A DNA stretch of 64,000 nucleotides from an uncultured Erysipelotrichaceae bacterium (GTDB taxonomy: Bacteria > Bacillota_I > Bacilli_A > Erysipelotrichales > Coprobacillaceae). A model generated the notes under the pieces. It had not been told where the DNA came from. It made no database searches and saw nothing but the letters and a program-made list of their open reading frames with translations. The translations under genes were made by a program, and so were the position numbers. The stretch lies in NCBI GenBank assembly GCA_910588075.1, contig CAJUOS010000007.1:1-64000 (forward strand), written 5' to 3'. Positions 54,001 to 62,104 of this stretch are shown here, piece by piece. Numbering within the stretch: the stretch's first letter is position 1; each line of letters opens with the position of its first letter.

Positions 54001-54033
54001 TTGTATACAAAATATGTTCGGTAATGCCGAACA
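54001..54033. promoter_or_regulatory. Palindromes between the XRE gene and the agr cassette
   Basis: A perfect 10-base palindrome TTGTATACAA (54001-54010) and a dyad TGTTCGG/CCGAACA with five-base spacer (54015-54033) lie next to the XRE start codon. They are candidate binding sites for the XRE protein or another regulator. Confidence 0.5.
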
Positions 54034-54076
54034 ATACTTGCATTTCATGCGAATTTTTGACATTTAAAAGAAAATT

Positions 54077-54105
54077 TATACAAATCATCTAAAAAGTAAT
54101 ATAAT
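54077..54105 (+). promoter_or_regulatory. Candidate promoter of the agr-like cassette
   Basis: A weak -35 (TATACA, 54077-54082), a 17-bp spacer and a strong TATAAT (54100-54105). The weak -35 would suit an activator-dependent promoter such as one bound by a LytTR regulator. Confidence 0.4.
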
Positions 54106-54137
54106 ATAAATAATAAAAAAATAAGGGAGGATAATTT

Positions 54138-54269
54138 ATGAAATCAAAAATTATTAATTTTATCAAAACAGCATTATTTGCAATTGCAGTATTTGCAGCA
54201 GCTACCCCATCACAATTTGAAACATATCAGCCTGAATGTCCTGATAAATTAAAAAAATACAAACTTTAA
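54138..54269 (+). CDS. agrD: AgrD-like autoinducing peptide precursor
   Basis: A 43-residue peptide with AAGGGAGG upstream. The N-terminal part is an amphipathic, hydrophobic helix (IINFIKTALFAIAVFAAATP) as in AgrD leaders. The C-terminal part is acidic then basic (PECPDKLKKYKL), like AgrD tails processed by AgrB. The segment between is TPSQFETYQ. The only Cys lies in the tail (PECP), not in the peptide core, so the ring could be a Ser lactone. It is followed directly by the LytTR regulator, kinase and AgrB-like genes. Confidence 0.65.
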   Translation: MKSKIINFIKTALFAIAVFAAATPSQFETYQPECPDKLKKYKL

Positions 54270-54314
54270 TGATAAGTTTAAAATCTTCTGATTTTAAAGG
54301 GGGATAGAAACCAG

Positions 54315-55019
54315 ATGAAAATACTTATTGTTGATGATGATATTAACTTTTCAAAACAATTTTCAATTGAAATATCTAATTTTTTCTATACATATGAATC
54401 TGATGTTTCAATCAGTATTTTTAATACTGGTTTTTTTGATTTAAATTGTAAAGAGCAGTATCATTATGCCTTTATTGATATAAATCTCAAAGGTGCTAAT
54501 GGTATTGATATCTCAAACGTATTAAAAGAACATAATCCTACTTGTAATATTGTATTTATTTCTGCAAAAAGCAACTTAATTCATTCTTCTTTAACAGTTC
54601 AGCCATTTTTCTTTATAAGGAAAACTCATTATGAACATGATCTAAATATATTTTTTAATCTTGTCAAAAAATCAATTGTTAATAAAACAATGATACAACT
54701 TGCTTATAAATCCAAAAAAGTTACTATAAAAATAACGGATATCACTTATATAGAATCTCATCAGCATATATTATATGTTCATACTCTGAATTACAGTTAT
54801 GAAGATAACAGAAGTCTAAAAGAAATAAGTAACTTACTCCCAGAAAAATTTTTCTGTCAAATTCATCGTTCTTTTTTTGTTAATCTTTATTATGTACATT
54901 CATATTCAAGAGGTGAGATTTTACTTTATACTAATGGCTCTGAATACACTAAACTTATTATATCTCGCTCTTTTCAAAAATTATTTGAAAATAAATATCA
55001 GGAGTACCTACTACTATGA
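54315..55019 (+). CDS. LytTR-type response regulator (AgrA-like)
   Basis: A 234-residue protein with an N-terminal receiver domain (ILIVDDDINFSKQFSIEISN with acidic residues, YAFIDINLKGANGIDI phosphoacceptor Asp) and a C-terminal LytTR DNA-binding domain (YIESHQHILYVHTLNYSYED, IHRSFFVNLYYVHSYSRGEI). In agr-type systems this protein activates the peptide operon. Its stop overlaps the kinase gene start by four bases, so they are translated together. Confidence 0.85.
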   Translation: MKILIVDDDINFSKQFSIEISNFFYTYESDVSISIFNTGFFDLNCKEQYHYAFIDINLKGANGIDISNVLKEHNPTCNIVFISAKSNLIHSSLTVQPFFFIRKTHYEHDLNIFFNLVKKSIVNKTMIQLAYKSKKVTIKITDITYIESHQHILYVHTLNYSYEDNRSLKEISNLLPEKFFCQIHRSFFVNLYYVHSYSRGEILLYTNGSEYTKLIISRSFQKLFENKYQEYLLL

Positions 55020-56233
55020 CAATGACTATTCAATCCATTATCAATTTAATAGAAGCTGTTCTTTTCCCTTTTTTCATAGCTCACTATTTTGATTTGCAAA
55101 ATAAAAAACAATATATTTGTGCTATTGCAATTATTCATTTTTTAATTTTGAATTTTTGCTCTTTTTTCTATGAAAGTAATCTTATTCTTACTTTTTTAAT
55201 ACTAGCAAGCATTCTTATTTCTATCTATTATATGAAAGGTTCTTTAACATTTAATCATATTTTCATTACTATTTTATACAATTGTTTAATCCTGATTTCT
55301 GCATTATCAGTTATAATTATTAATAATATATTAAATTTCATATTTAGTTTATTTTTTACATATCATATAAATTTCTTTTTGATAAGTTGCCTTATTTCTA
55401 GAATATTGTTAACCATAATTACGATAGTTATATTGCATAAAAAAATAAATTTATCTCTATCATTTAATCTTAAATACTGGTACTTCATTATCATATTAGA
55501 ATTTCTTTTACTTTTTTCTATTGGTATTATGACTTGTTCTTTTATCACTGGAGAATTAAATAATAATATTCTCATCGCTTTATTTGTATCAATGATTATG
55601 ATTGCGTTTTTGTTTGTGATTATACTTTTTCGCATTAATAGAGAAAATAAAATCAAAATACATTTAGAAAAAACTAGACAAAAAGAGACATTTGAAAACC
55701 AAAAAATTGATATTATTAAAAAGATAAAAAATGAAATAGATACCATTGATCATCGCATGTTTTATGTTTTATATAATGTAGAATTATTGTTAAAACAAAA
55801 AAACTATGAAGAAGCGATTCTTTTAATAGAATTATATAGAACACAAACCAATAAATATAAACTTCTCATTGATACAAAAAATGCTATTTTTGACTGCTTG
55901 TTTAGTCTAAATATTAACAAGCTTATTACTGATGGGGTTGATATAAGTACATGTATAACAATTTCACAAAATACATTTTATGATAATTTTATGTTTATTA
56001 GCATTTTATTTGACTTAATTAATTTATTAAGGTCATCTTCTTCAATAATTATAAATATTTCCGAAGTCAATGGATTTTCAATCATTAAATTATACTATAC
56101 TTCTTATGAGATAAATATAAATCAAATAGAAGATATTATCTTAAAATTTGAATCTCATCATTTTAATGTCAAATATTCAATTGATGACAATCAAATAAAA
56201 CTTTCTGCAAAAATGGAGGATAATAATGATTAA
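55016..56233 (+). CDS. AgrC-like membrane sensor, degenerate kinase domain
   Basis: A 405-residue protein. About 200 N-terminal residues form six or seven hydrophobic segments, as in AgrC-type receptors. The cytoplasmic part has a dimerization segment (KNEIDTIDHRMFYVLYNVEL) with the candidate His. The ATP-binding region is weak: the N-box consensus (G-N-L-L-D-N-A-x-E-A) appears as ILFDLINLLRSSSS, and no clear G-box follows. It overlaps the response regulator (4 bases) and the AgrB-like gene (8 bases). It may be a sensor that works without strong kinase activity or that is still decaying. Confidence 0.7.
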   Translation: MTMTIQSIINLIEAVLFPFFIAHYFDLQNKKQYICAIAIIHFLILNFCSFFYESNLILTFLILASILISIYYMKGSLTFNHIFITILYNCLILISALSVIIINNILNFIFSLFFTYHINFFLISCLISRILLTIITIVILHKKINLSLSFNLKYWYFIIILEFLLLFSIGIMTCSFITGELNNNILIALFVSMIMIAFLFVIILFRINRENKIKIHLEKTRQKETFENQKIDIIKKIKNEIDTIDHRMFYVLYNVELLLKQKNYEEAILLIELYRTQTNKYKLLIDTKNAIFDCLFSLNINKLITDGVDISTCITISQNTFYDNFMFISILFDLINLLRSSSSIIINISEVNGFSIIKLYYTSYEININQIEDIILKFESHHFNVKYSIDDNQIKLSAKMEDNND

Positions 56234-56774
56234 TAAAATAATAAACTACCTAATTAAAAAAAATATTTTAGATTCAAACAATAGAGATGTTTATGAATAT
56301 GGTCTTTTTGTTTTATTATTTAATCTGTTAAATATCTTTTCTGTAATAATTATAGGTTTTTTATTAAACCAAACCTTAGTTTCTATTATCTTTCTAATAA
56401 CATTCATACCAGTGAGGATATTTGCAGGAGGATTTCACTTTAAATCTGCTACTATGTGTTGTTTGTTTTTTAATAGCTGTTTATTTTTTATATTACTTTT
56501 ATCAAAGCTGTCAATATACCCATCTGTGCTTATACCAGTTCTTTGTATTCTGGCACTTTTATTAGGTACCTATTTTGAATATATATCCAGATTAAAAGTA
56601 CTCATTCCATTACACTTCATTCTCTTTATTGAATTTATTTTAATCTTTCAAAATAACAATCAATTAAATATTATTTTTTATTCCATAATATTTAATACTA
56701 TCCTTTATTTTACTCAAAAACTAATTAACTTTTATAAATCTAAAAATAATAACTTGAATTTTCCAGTTTCATAA
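56226..56774 (+). CDS. agrB: AgrB-like peptide-processing membrane protease
   Basis: A 182-residue membrane protein with the AgrB signature RIFAGGFHFKSATMCCLF: the GGFH His and the following Cys form the protease pair, and several membrane segments follow. AgrB removes the C-terminal tail of the AgrD precursor and cyclises the peptide. It is the fourth gene of the cassette, overlaps the kinase gene and is followed by a terminator at 56817-56850. The gene order D-A-C-B differs from the standard B-D-C-A. Confidence 0.8.
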   Translation: MINKIINYLIKKNILDSNNRDVYEYGLFVLLFNLLNIFSVIIIGFLLNQTLVSIIFLITFIPVRIFAGGFHFKSATMCCLFFNSCLFFILLLSKLSIYPSVLIPVLCILALLLGTYFEYISRLKVLIPLHFILFIEFILIFQNNNQLNIIFYSIIFNTILYFTQKLINFYKSKNNNLNFPVS

Positions 56775-56816
56775 TTTAACCATGAAATTTAATATCATCT
56801 CAATTCAAATAATATT

Positions 56817-56850
56817 AAAAGATGTTCTATAAATAACTGAACATCTTTTT
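56817..56850 (+). terminator. Terminator of the agr-like cassette
   Basis: An 11-bp perfect stem (AAAAGATGTTC/GAACATCTTTT) and T-run, 43 bases after the agrB-like stop. Confidence 0.8.
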
Positions 56851-56933
56851 AACTATATTTGAGTTACATTACACTATTACTTCATTTTCTTCCTGTAATA
56901 TGAGTTTGTTAAAAAATAGTTACAGTTATGTCA

Positions 56934-56958
56934 TAATGACACTACCCTAGTGTCATTA
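56934..56958. promoter_or_regulatory. Perfect 11-bp dyad between agr and conjugation genes
   Basis: TAATGACACTA/TAGTGTCATTA with CCC between. It has no T-run, so it is more likely a protein-binding or DNA-processing site than a terminator. Its half-site ATGACACT/AGTGTCAT is the same as in the dyad at 40452-40479. Confidence 0.5.
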
Positions 56959-56985
56959 ATTGAACATACTTATCCCTCAAAAAAA

Positions 56986-57261
56986 TCAATTTAAAAAATA
57001 AATATTACTGGTTTTTCCATTGTTTTTTTCACGTGTCCTATGTATTCTTAATAATAAATCCTCTTTTTCTAAAACTGCTATTTGTCTAATAATTGTTCTC
57101 TTGCTAAGTCCTGTATCTTTTGACAAGGTTGCTATTGATGGAAAACATGACCATGTTTCTCTATTTGCATAATAAAGCAATGCCCTATATACTGTTTTTG
57201 CTGTTGGTGAAATATTTGCACTTGATACTTTTTTATAAAAATACATATAATCTTTATTCAA
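56986..57261 (-). CDS. HTH_36-type winged-helix protein at the end of the conjugation operon
   Basis: A 91-residue protein with a winged helix: ISPTAKTVYRALLYYANRET, then CFPSIATLSKDTGLSKRTII and RQIAVLEKEDLLLRIHR. The HTH_36 family includes replication and element regulators. It overlaps the coupling-protein gene by eight bases, so it is co-transcribed with the conjugation genes. The dyad at 56934-56958 is just beyond its stop. Confidence 0.75.
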   Translation of the reverse strand: MNKDYMYFYKKVSSANISPTAKTVYRALLYYANRETWSCFPSIATLSKDTGLSKRTIIRQIAVLEKEDLLLRIHRTREKNNGKTSNIYFLN

Positions 57262-58993
57262 TCTTAATACCTGCTTTCTTTATACTTTGTTTTAAACCTA
57301 ATATTTCAATGTCCTGAAAACCTGTTTGTTGTTTTATAATCTCTGTTATTTCTGATATATCAGCATATTCTACTTCTCTTTGAGAACATGTTGATACTCT
57401 GTATGATTCAGTATCAAACTTTATTTTCCAATGAACAAATAACTTTAAAACTGTCCTCATTGGGTTCATACCTGTTTTCATTAATATAAAATGTCCTTTA
57501 GGCATACTCTTTAATTCATCGGTAGTCATGAGTGGTCTTTGAATCATTTGTAGTGATTGTGATGGGTCATTTTTTCCCTTGCTGACAGACCCACTTAAAA
57601 CTGTCTTATATCCTAAATTTTCACTCATAATTTTTGCTGATTCTGAATTCGGTGCAAATCCACCAAACAATGTATCTTGACAATTATCTGCAATAATAGA
57701 TGCTCCCTCTTTTCCATAGTTTTTCTCTAACTGTGCAAGTGATTGAATAATCGCAACTATAGAAATATTTCGTGATCTTGAGGCACTGAACATCATCTCT
57801 GCAGATTGTATAGCTGGTATTGTTCCTATTTCATCCAAATACATAATGACTTTATTCTTTAATCGCCCACCCTGTTCATCTGCAAATGCCAGCATTTCTC
57901 TATAATACTGCTGTATGAAAAGTGAGATTAGAAAATGCTTGGTATTATCTTCTTCAGGCATAACAAGAAAGATTGCAGATTTTTCAGAACAGAACTTTTC
58001 TATATCTACATCTGTTTCAAAGCATAGTATCTGTTCAATCTCAGAATCAATAAATGCATTTAAGCGTGATAAAACAGTAGAAAGAACGGACATCATTGCC
58101 TGCTCTCCTGTATTTAATGCTGATCCTGCAAACCATTTAGCTTTATGATTATCTGGCAACAGATCCAACAACATTTGAAATCTTGTTTTTCCCTTAACGT
58201 TAGATGGTTTTAACAGATCCTGAACCAATTTGAATACACTGACTATATGTCGTTGCTTATGAGGGCAATATTCAGCAACTATTAGTATGATACTTGTTAA
58301 AAGTCCTTCAGCTGAATCATAAAAGAACGAGTTTTGACCATAACTTGAAGCACTCTCGCCATCTGAAAATATAATCGTCTTTGCTATAATCTTGGCATAT
58401 TTTTCTGTTTTGGCTTTTAAGCGTAAATTATGTTTATCCTGCTTATAAAGATCCATATATTTATTAACTAAGTGAAGCATATTGTTTCCATCAGAGTTTA
58501 ATGGATTTCGTAAATCAATAACTGACACATTATATCCATAATATTTCTTTGCAATACTGCCATAATTCCTGTACAGATCGCCTTTAGTATCTGTTGTTAG
58601 AAAAGAGACACCACTTGCACAAGCATATTCAAGATTTGGATATAGAAAATGTGATGTCTTTCCTACACCAGCAGCACCTATCATAAGTAAATGGACATCG
58701 TCTAAATCTATGTATGCTGTTGTTCTTGAAAAAGCTAATTTACTGCCAACCAATATACCTTGATATTGTGGTAAATCCATTCCATTTCGCCATTTTTCTG
58801 GCTGAAACTGTATTCTCTTAAACGTTATATCAATCTCTTTTTGTGTTGCAAATCTCGCAGTACCATGTTGTCCATCACCAACTGTTTTTGCTTTGATGTT
58901 ATTAAGATTATAATTGTTATTAAAGTACACAATTCCACCTACAAATAAAAAGAACATCATTCCCATTATAATAAATATCAGTCTGTCACTCAT
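57254..58993 (-). CDS. Type IV coupling protein (VirD4/TraG-like)
   Basis: A 579-residue protein. ATG 58993 has GGAG upstream; the longer frame at 59017 overlaps a terminator. An N-terminal membrane helix (IFIIMGMMFFLFVGGIVYF) and Walker A (LLMIGAAGVGKTSHFLYPN) are followed by the Walker B-like strand (KVIMYLDEIGTIPAIQSAEM) and an IQSLAQLEKNYG motif, the T4CP/VirD4 arrangement. It brings the relaxase-DNA complex to the transfer channel in conjugation. Confidence 0.9.
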   Translation of the reverse strand: MSDRLIFIIMGMMFFLFVGGIVYFNNNYNLNNIKAKTVGDGQHGTARFATQKEIDITFKRIQFQPEKWRNGMDLPQYQGILVGSKLAFSRTTAYIDLDDVHLLMIGAAGVGKTSHFLYPNLEYACASGVSFLTTDTKGDLYRNYGSIAKKYYGYNVSVIDLRNPLNSDGNNMLHLVNKYMDLYKQDKHNLRLKAKTEKYAKIIAKTIIFSDGESASSYGQNSFFYDSAEGLLTSIILIVAEYCPHKQRHIVSVFKLVQDLLKPSNVKGKTRFQMLLDLLPDNHKAKWFAGSALNTGEQAMMSVLSTVLSRLNAFIDSEIEQILCFETDVDIEKFCSEKSAIFLVMPEEDNTKHFLISLFIQQYYREMLAFADEQGGRLKNKVIMYLDEIGTIPAIQSAEMMFSASRSRNISIVAIIQSLAQLEKNYGKEGASIIADNCQDTLFGGFAPNSESAKIMSENLGYKTVLSGSVSKGKNDPSQSLQMIQRPLMTTDELKSMPKGHFILMKTGMNPMRTVLKLFVHWKIKFDTESYRVSTCSQREVEYADISEITEIIKQQTGFQDIEILGLKQSIKKAGIKIE

Positions 58994-59006
58994 ATTTTCT
59001 CCTTTC

Positions 59007-59037
59007 AAAAAAAACAAAGATTCTTTTTTAATCTTTG
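59007..59037 (-). terminator. Intrinsic terminator between primase and coupling-protein genes
   Basis: On the minus strand a CAAAGATT/AATCTTTG stem with a 7-base loop is followed by a run of eight Ts, directly between the two genes. It would partly uncouple their expression. Confidence 0.7.
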
Positions 59038-59041
59038 CTTA

Positions 59042-60709
59042 TTAATAAAATTCCATTTGTGTATGACTTTCATATCCTACCTCAACGGGTTCGACATATT
59101 CTTGAATAATTCCTAATGCTTCATCATAACTTTGTGCTGATGTTGTGATACGCTTGATCATTTCTTCTGCTTCTTTTTGAAAGCCAGCTTTCTTCAATGA
59201 TTGACTTGCAACTCCCATCAGATTAAATATATTTCCATCTGCACCTATTAGTTCTGCCTGTGGTCTTTGTCCATCAGGTAATCCATACTTTTTTTCCACA
59301 TTATTTTCCTCCTGTTTTATTTCTATTTTTTTCTTCAATTCTTCTCTATGAACATAATTAAGATGAGTAAATCCTTCTACTGCTAAAGTGGTATAGGCTT
59401 TTGATAATCTTTCATAACCTACTGTTCCTGTCTTGAATTCTTTATACGCTGTATTAACTTCTTCCATTCTTTTCATAACTTGTCCAATTCTTTTGCACAT
59501 TGGTCGAATATCATTATAGGTACGATATCCTGATAACATTTCATCCTGTATCTCTTTCATTGGTTTATACTCATTCACAACGTCCTCATTAATGAGATTA
59601 TGATTTAATATAAGTGCCTGCTTTGTTAGTGTGTATAGCTTTTCTCTTATAAAACCAGGTTTATCTTCAGCATCTTTTCTGTTATAGAACAGTTCTGCAA
59701 AGGTTTTGTTTAGTGCATTGATATCTACATCTTTCTTGTTGGTAAAATAAATCTGTTGCGTTATATTGTTGTTGATACATTCCAAAAACATTCTTTTCTT
59801 GCTTTCTTCAGCAGGTATATACTCTTTACCATTCATTGCCATAATATCTTCATTAAAGTCCTTATGTGTTGATTGAACGATTCCTATTTGACTATATCCC
59901 TTTTCCATAAGCTGATCAGTGACTCTTTCACATGCTTCTATACCATGTTCATCATGGTCAAAACACAGCATAATCAATTGAACGTCTTTCCTTTGTTCCA
60001 GAAGATATTCAAGTCCAGTTGTTCCCAGTCCATTCAATGCTATATAACTATGCTGTTGCCAGTTATCTTTATGAAGTGTAATATACGAAAGCATATCAAT
60101 AGGTGCTTCAAACACATAAACAGTTGCACTTGTTCCTTTATACTGAAAAGGATATCTTGAATCTGAAGATTCTACATTTCCTCTATAGCTTTTACCACCT
60201 GCTTGAGTGCTTCTTTTATGGGCATGACGAATAACTCCTTCTTCATCAAAACCAACAAAAACTGCATTATGATATTTCCTATCTTCATAGATATATCCAT
60301 GATTGAAAAAATAATTAAGTACATCTTTATCTATAAGTCTTGTTTTTTGAAGATATGCATATGCTCTTTTGTTGTTATCATTTTTTGATGGAACAATAAA
60401 TGGTTTTGGTGTTTCCTGCTGTTTTTTCAGTTCTTCAACAAGTTGAACATCCCCAACTGTAGAAAGGATCATTTCCATTGCTTCCTTAAAACCACAGTTA
60501 AAATATCTTTTGACAAACTCTATTGTATATCCACCTTCATGCGTAGCCCATTCAAACCATGTATTATCTCTTACTGTTACACTTTTATTTCTTGCCCATC
60601 GTTTATCTTTTCCTGATCTGATAAGTGTTTCTCCCTGCATTCTTAAAAAATCTTCAAGACTGACACTGTTTGCCAGAGCAATCTGTTCTTTAGAATATAG
60701 TTTAGCCAT
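59042..60709 (-). CDS. DUF3991/Toprim primase-like protein of the mobile element
   Basis: A 555-residue protein. The N-terminal part (MAKLYSKEQIALANSVSLED, then TWFEWATHEGGYTIEFVKRY, GGYT) is a CHC2/DUF3991-like region, followed by a Toprim-type fold: VYVFEAPIDMLSYITLHKDN, IALNGLGTTGLEYLL, LIMLCFDHDEHGIEACERV with the acidic D-x-D. The C-terminal half is helical. Such proteins occur beside MobP3 relaxases and are thought to prime the transferred strand. A 38-residue gene upstream overlaps its start (TAATG). Confidence 0.8.
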   Translation of the reverse strand: MAKLYSKEQIALANSVSLEDFLRMQGETLIRSGKDKRWARNKSVTVRDNTWFEWATHEGGYTIEFVKRYFNCGFKEAMEMILSTVGDVQLVEELKKQQETPKPFIVPSKNDNNKRAYAYLQKTRLIDKDVLNYFFNHGYIYEDRKYHNAVFVGFDEEGVIRHAHKRSTQAGGKSYRGNVESSDSRYPFQYKGTSATVYVFEAPIDMLSYITLHKDNWQQHSYIALNGLGTTGLEYLLEQRKDVQLIMLCFDHDEHGIEACERVTDQLMEKGYSQIGIVQSTHKDFNEDIMAMNGKEYIPAEESKKRMFLECINNNITQQIYFTNKKDVDINALNKTFAELFYNRKDAEDKPGFIREKLYTLTKQALILNHNLINEDVVNEYKPMKEIQDEMLSGYRTYNDIRPMCKRIGQVMKRMEEVNTAYKEFKTGTVGYERLSKAYTTLAVEGFTHLNYVHREELKKKIEIKQEENNVEKKYGLPDGQRPQAELIGADGNIFNLMGVASQSLKKAGFQKEAEEMIKRITTSAQSYDEALGIIQEYVEPVEVGYESHTQMEFY

Positions 60710-60825
60710 TATTTCTTCCTCCCACTCATTCTTCTTCTAATATATTTGCTCTGATTATTTAAGGATTTTGCTTTCATGCTTTGTTCTTTTTTTGTATCCT
60801 TTAATATTTGTTTTCTTCTTTTCAT
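60709..60825 (-). CDS. Small basic protein coupled to the primase gene
   Basis: A 38-residue, strongly basic peptide (KRRKQILKDTKKEQSMKAKS and RRRMSGRKK). The ATG at 60825 has GGAG eight bases upstream, and its stop overlaps the primase start (TAATG), so translation is coupled. Such short basic ORFs in mobilization operons may bind DNA at oriT, but this is conjecture. Confidence 0.5.
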   Translation of the reverse strand: MKRRKQILKDTKKEQSMKAKSLNNQSKYIRRRMSGRKK

Positions 60826-60847
60826 ATTTAATCTCCATTTCTTCATT

Positions 60848-61957
60848 TTAAAAATGTTGAGTATGATCATCATTTCTTTGTCCTAACGCTTGTTTTTTCA
60901 TTCTGATTTTCTGATTCAGTTTTTTATCTACATGTGCTAAGGGATTATTTGTGTTAACTGGAAGTTGCTGTTCAAATATTCTGCTTATATGATGAAAGAA
61001 ACGTGCAGTCATCATTGCAAGGTTTTGCTGTTGATATTGTCCCATATGATCAATAAGATATTGAGCATATATATTTCCCTGTTTGGCTGATTTTTCAAGA
61101 TACGTTAATGCCAGTTTCTTATCCTGTTCAACTTCATTTCCAAACAAAAAAAGTTTGCCTAGTATATACTGAGCAAACGGATTGTTCTTTTCTTCTGCTT
61201 TCATTAAAAGAGATACAGCCTGATCTATATTTTTATCAATTTTGATTCCATCTATGAGTAATCTTGCCATCTGTACTTGTGCAACTTCGTTATTCATATC
61301 AACTGCCTTTTGAAGATAATGAATTGATTGTTCATCATCATTAAGTTCTTCAAACAACTTATACAGATAATAATATGCATATTCATTAGATTCACATTTT
61401 TGAAAATAATGAATAGCTTGAGCTATATCCTTTTCTATATGTACGCCTTTCATATATTCTCTGCCTAATATGAAATAAGCATTTCCACGATCAGTTTCGT
61501 GTAACCATTCAAGAGCTTTGGCTATATGTTCAAAATCATCATTATCAAGATACAATTTAGCTAGTTGTATTTTTGCAGATGCATTATCAAGTTCAACTGC
61601 TTTTTCTAGAAAGTGTATTCCCAAATCTATATTCTGTTCAACACCTTTTCCTTTGATATTCATCATACCAAGACGATAGAGCAGATTATCATCCTCATTC
61701 ACTTTAACCATTGATTCAAATTTTAAATAAGCGTTCTTATAATAATACTCTGCTGTTCCCTTATCTTTTAGACACCCAGTTCCTAATTCATAACATCTTG
61801 CAGTTTCATACAATGCAAAGGGATTAGAAGCTTCAGCCGATTTTAAAAAATATTCAAATGCTATTTCTTCATTTTTGTTAGTACCCAGTCCTCTTTGATA
61901 CATCTGTCCTAACGAATACCACGAATATTGATTATCACTCTGTAAGAAGTGAACCAT
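60848..61957 (-). CDS. Sel1-repeat C-terminal part of the relaxase gene, separated by an in-frame TGA
   Basis: A 369-residue region made of Sel1-like repeats (for example SWYSLGQMYQRGLGTNKNEE, and repeated ALxxLG, AxxY-x-G patterns). It is in the same frame as the relaxase gene, with only one TGA (62105-62107) between them. The sequence between TGA and 61957 is also coding: EGFQYILGCAENDFIEEYCH, then YRLGKDYLYGVGTNQNYEKA. The ATG at 61957 has no ribosome site, so the piece is more probably the lost C-terminus of the relaxase than an independent gene. Sel1 repeats mediate protein contacts. Confidence 0.65.
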   Translation of the reverse strand: MVHFLQSDNQYSWYSLGQMYQRGLGTNKNEEIAFEYFLKSAEASNPFALYETARCYELGTGCLKDKGTAEYYYKNAYLKFESMVKVNEDDNLLYRLGMMNIKGKGVEQNIDLGIHFLEKAVELDNASAKIQLAKLYLDNDDFEHIAKALEWLHETDRGNAYFILGREYMKGVHIEKDIAQAIHYFQKCESNEYAYYYLYKLFEELNDDEQSIHYLQKAVDMNNEVAQVQMARLLIDGIKIDKNIDQAVSLLMKAEEKNNPFAQYILGKLFLFGNEVEQDKKLALTYLEKSAKQGNIYAQYLIDHMGQYQQQNLAMMTARFFHHISRIFEQQLPVNTNNPLAHVDKKLNQKIRMKKQALGQRNDDHTQHF

Positions 61958-62104
61958 TGCTTTTTCATAATTTTGATTTGTTCCTACACCATAAAGATAA
62001 TCTTTTCCTAGTCGATAATGACAGTATTCTTCTATAAAATCATTTTCTGCACAACCAAGTATATATTGAAATCCTTCATGACTTTTTTGACATACTTTTT
62101 CACT

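Noticed and set aside
57915..58148. Plus-strand frame inside the coupling-protein gene
   Set aside because: Antisense shadow of a well-supported coding region; no start signal.
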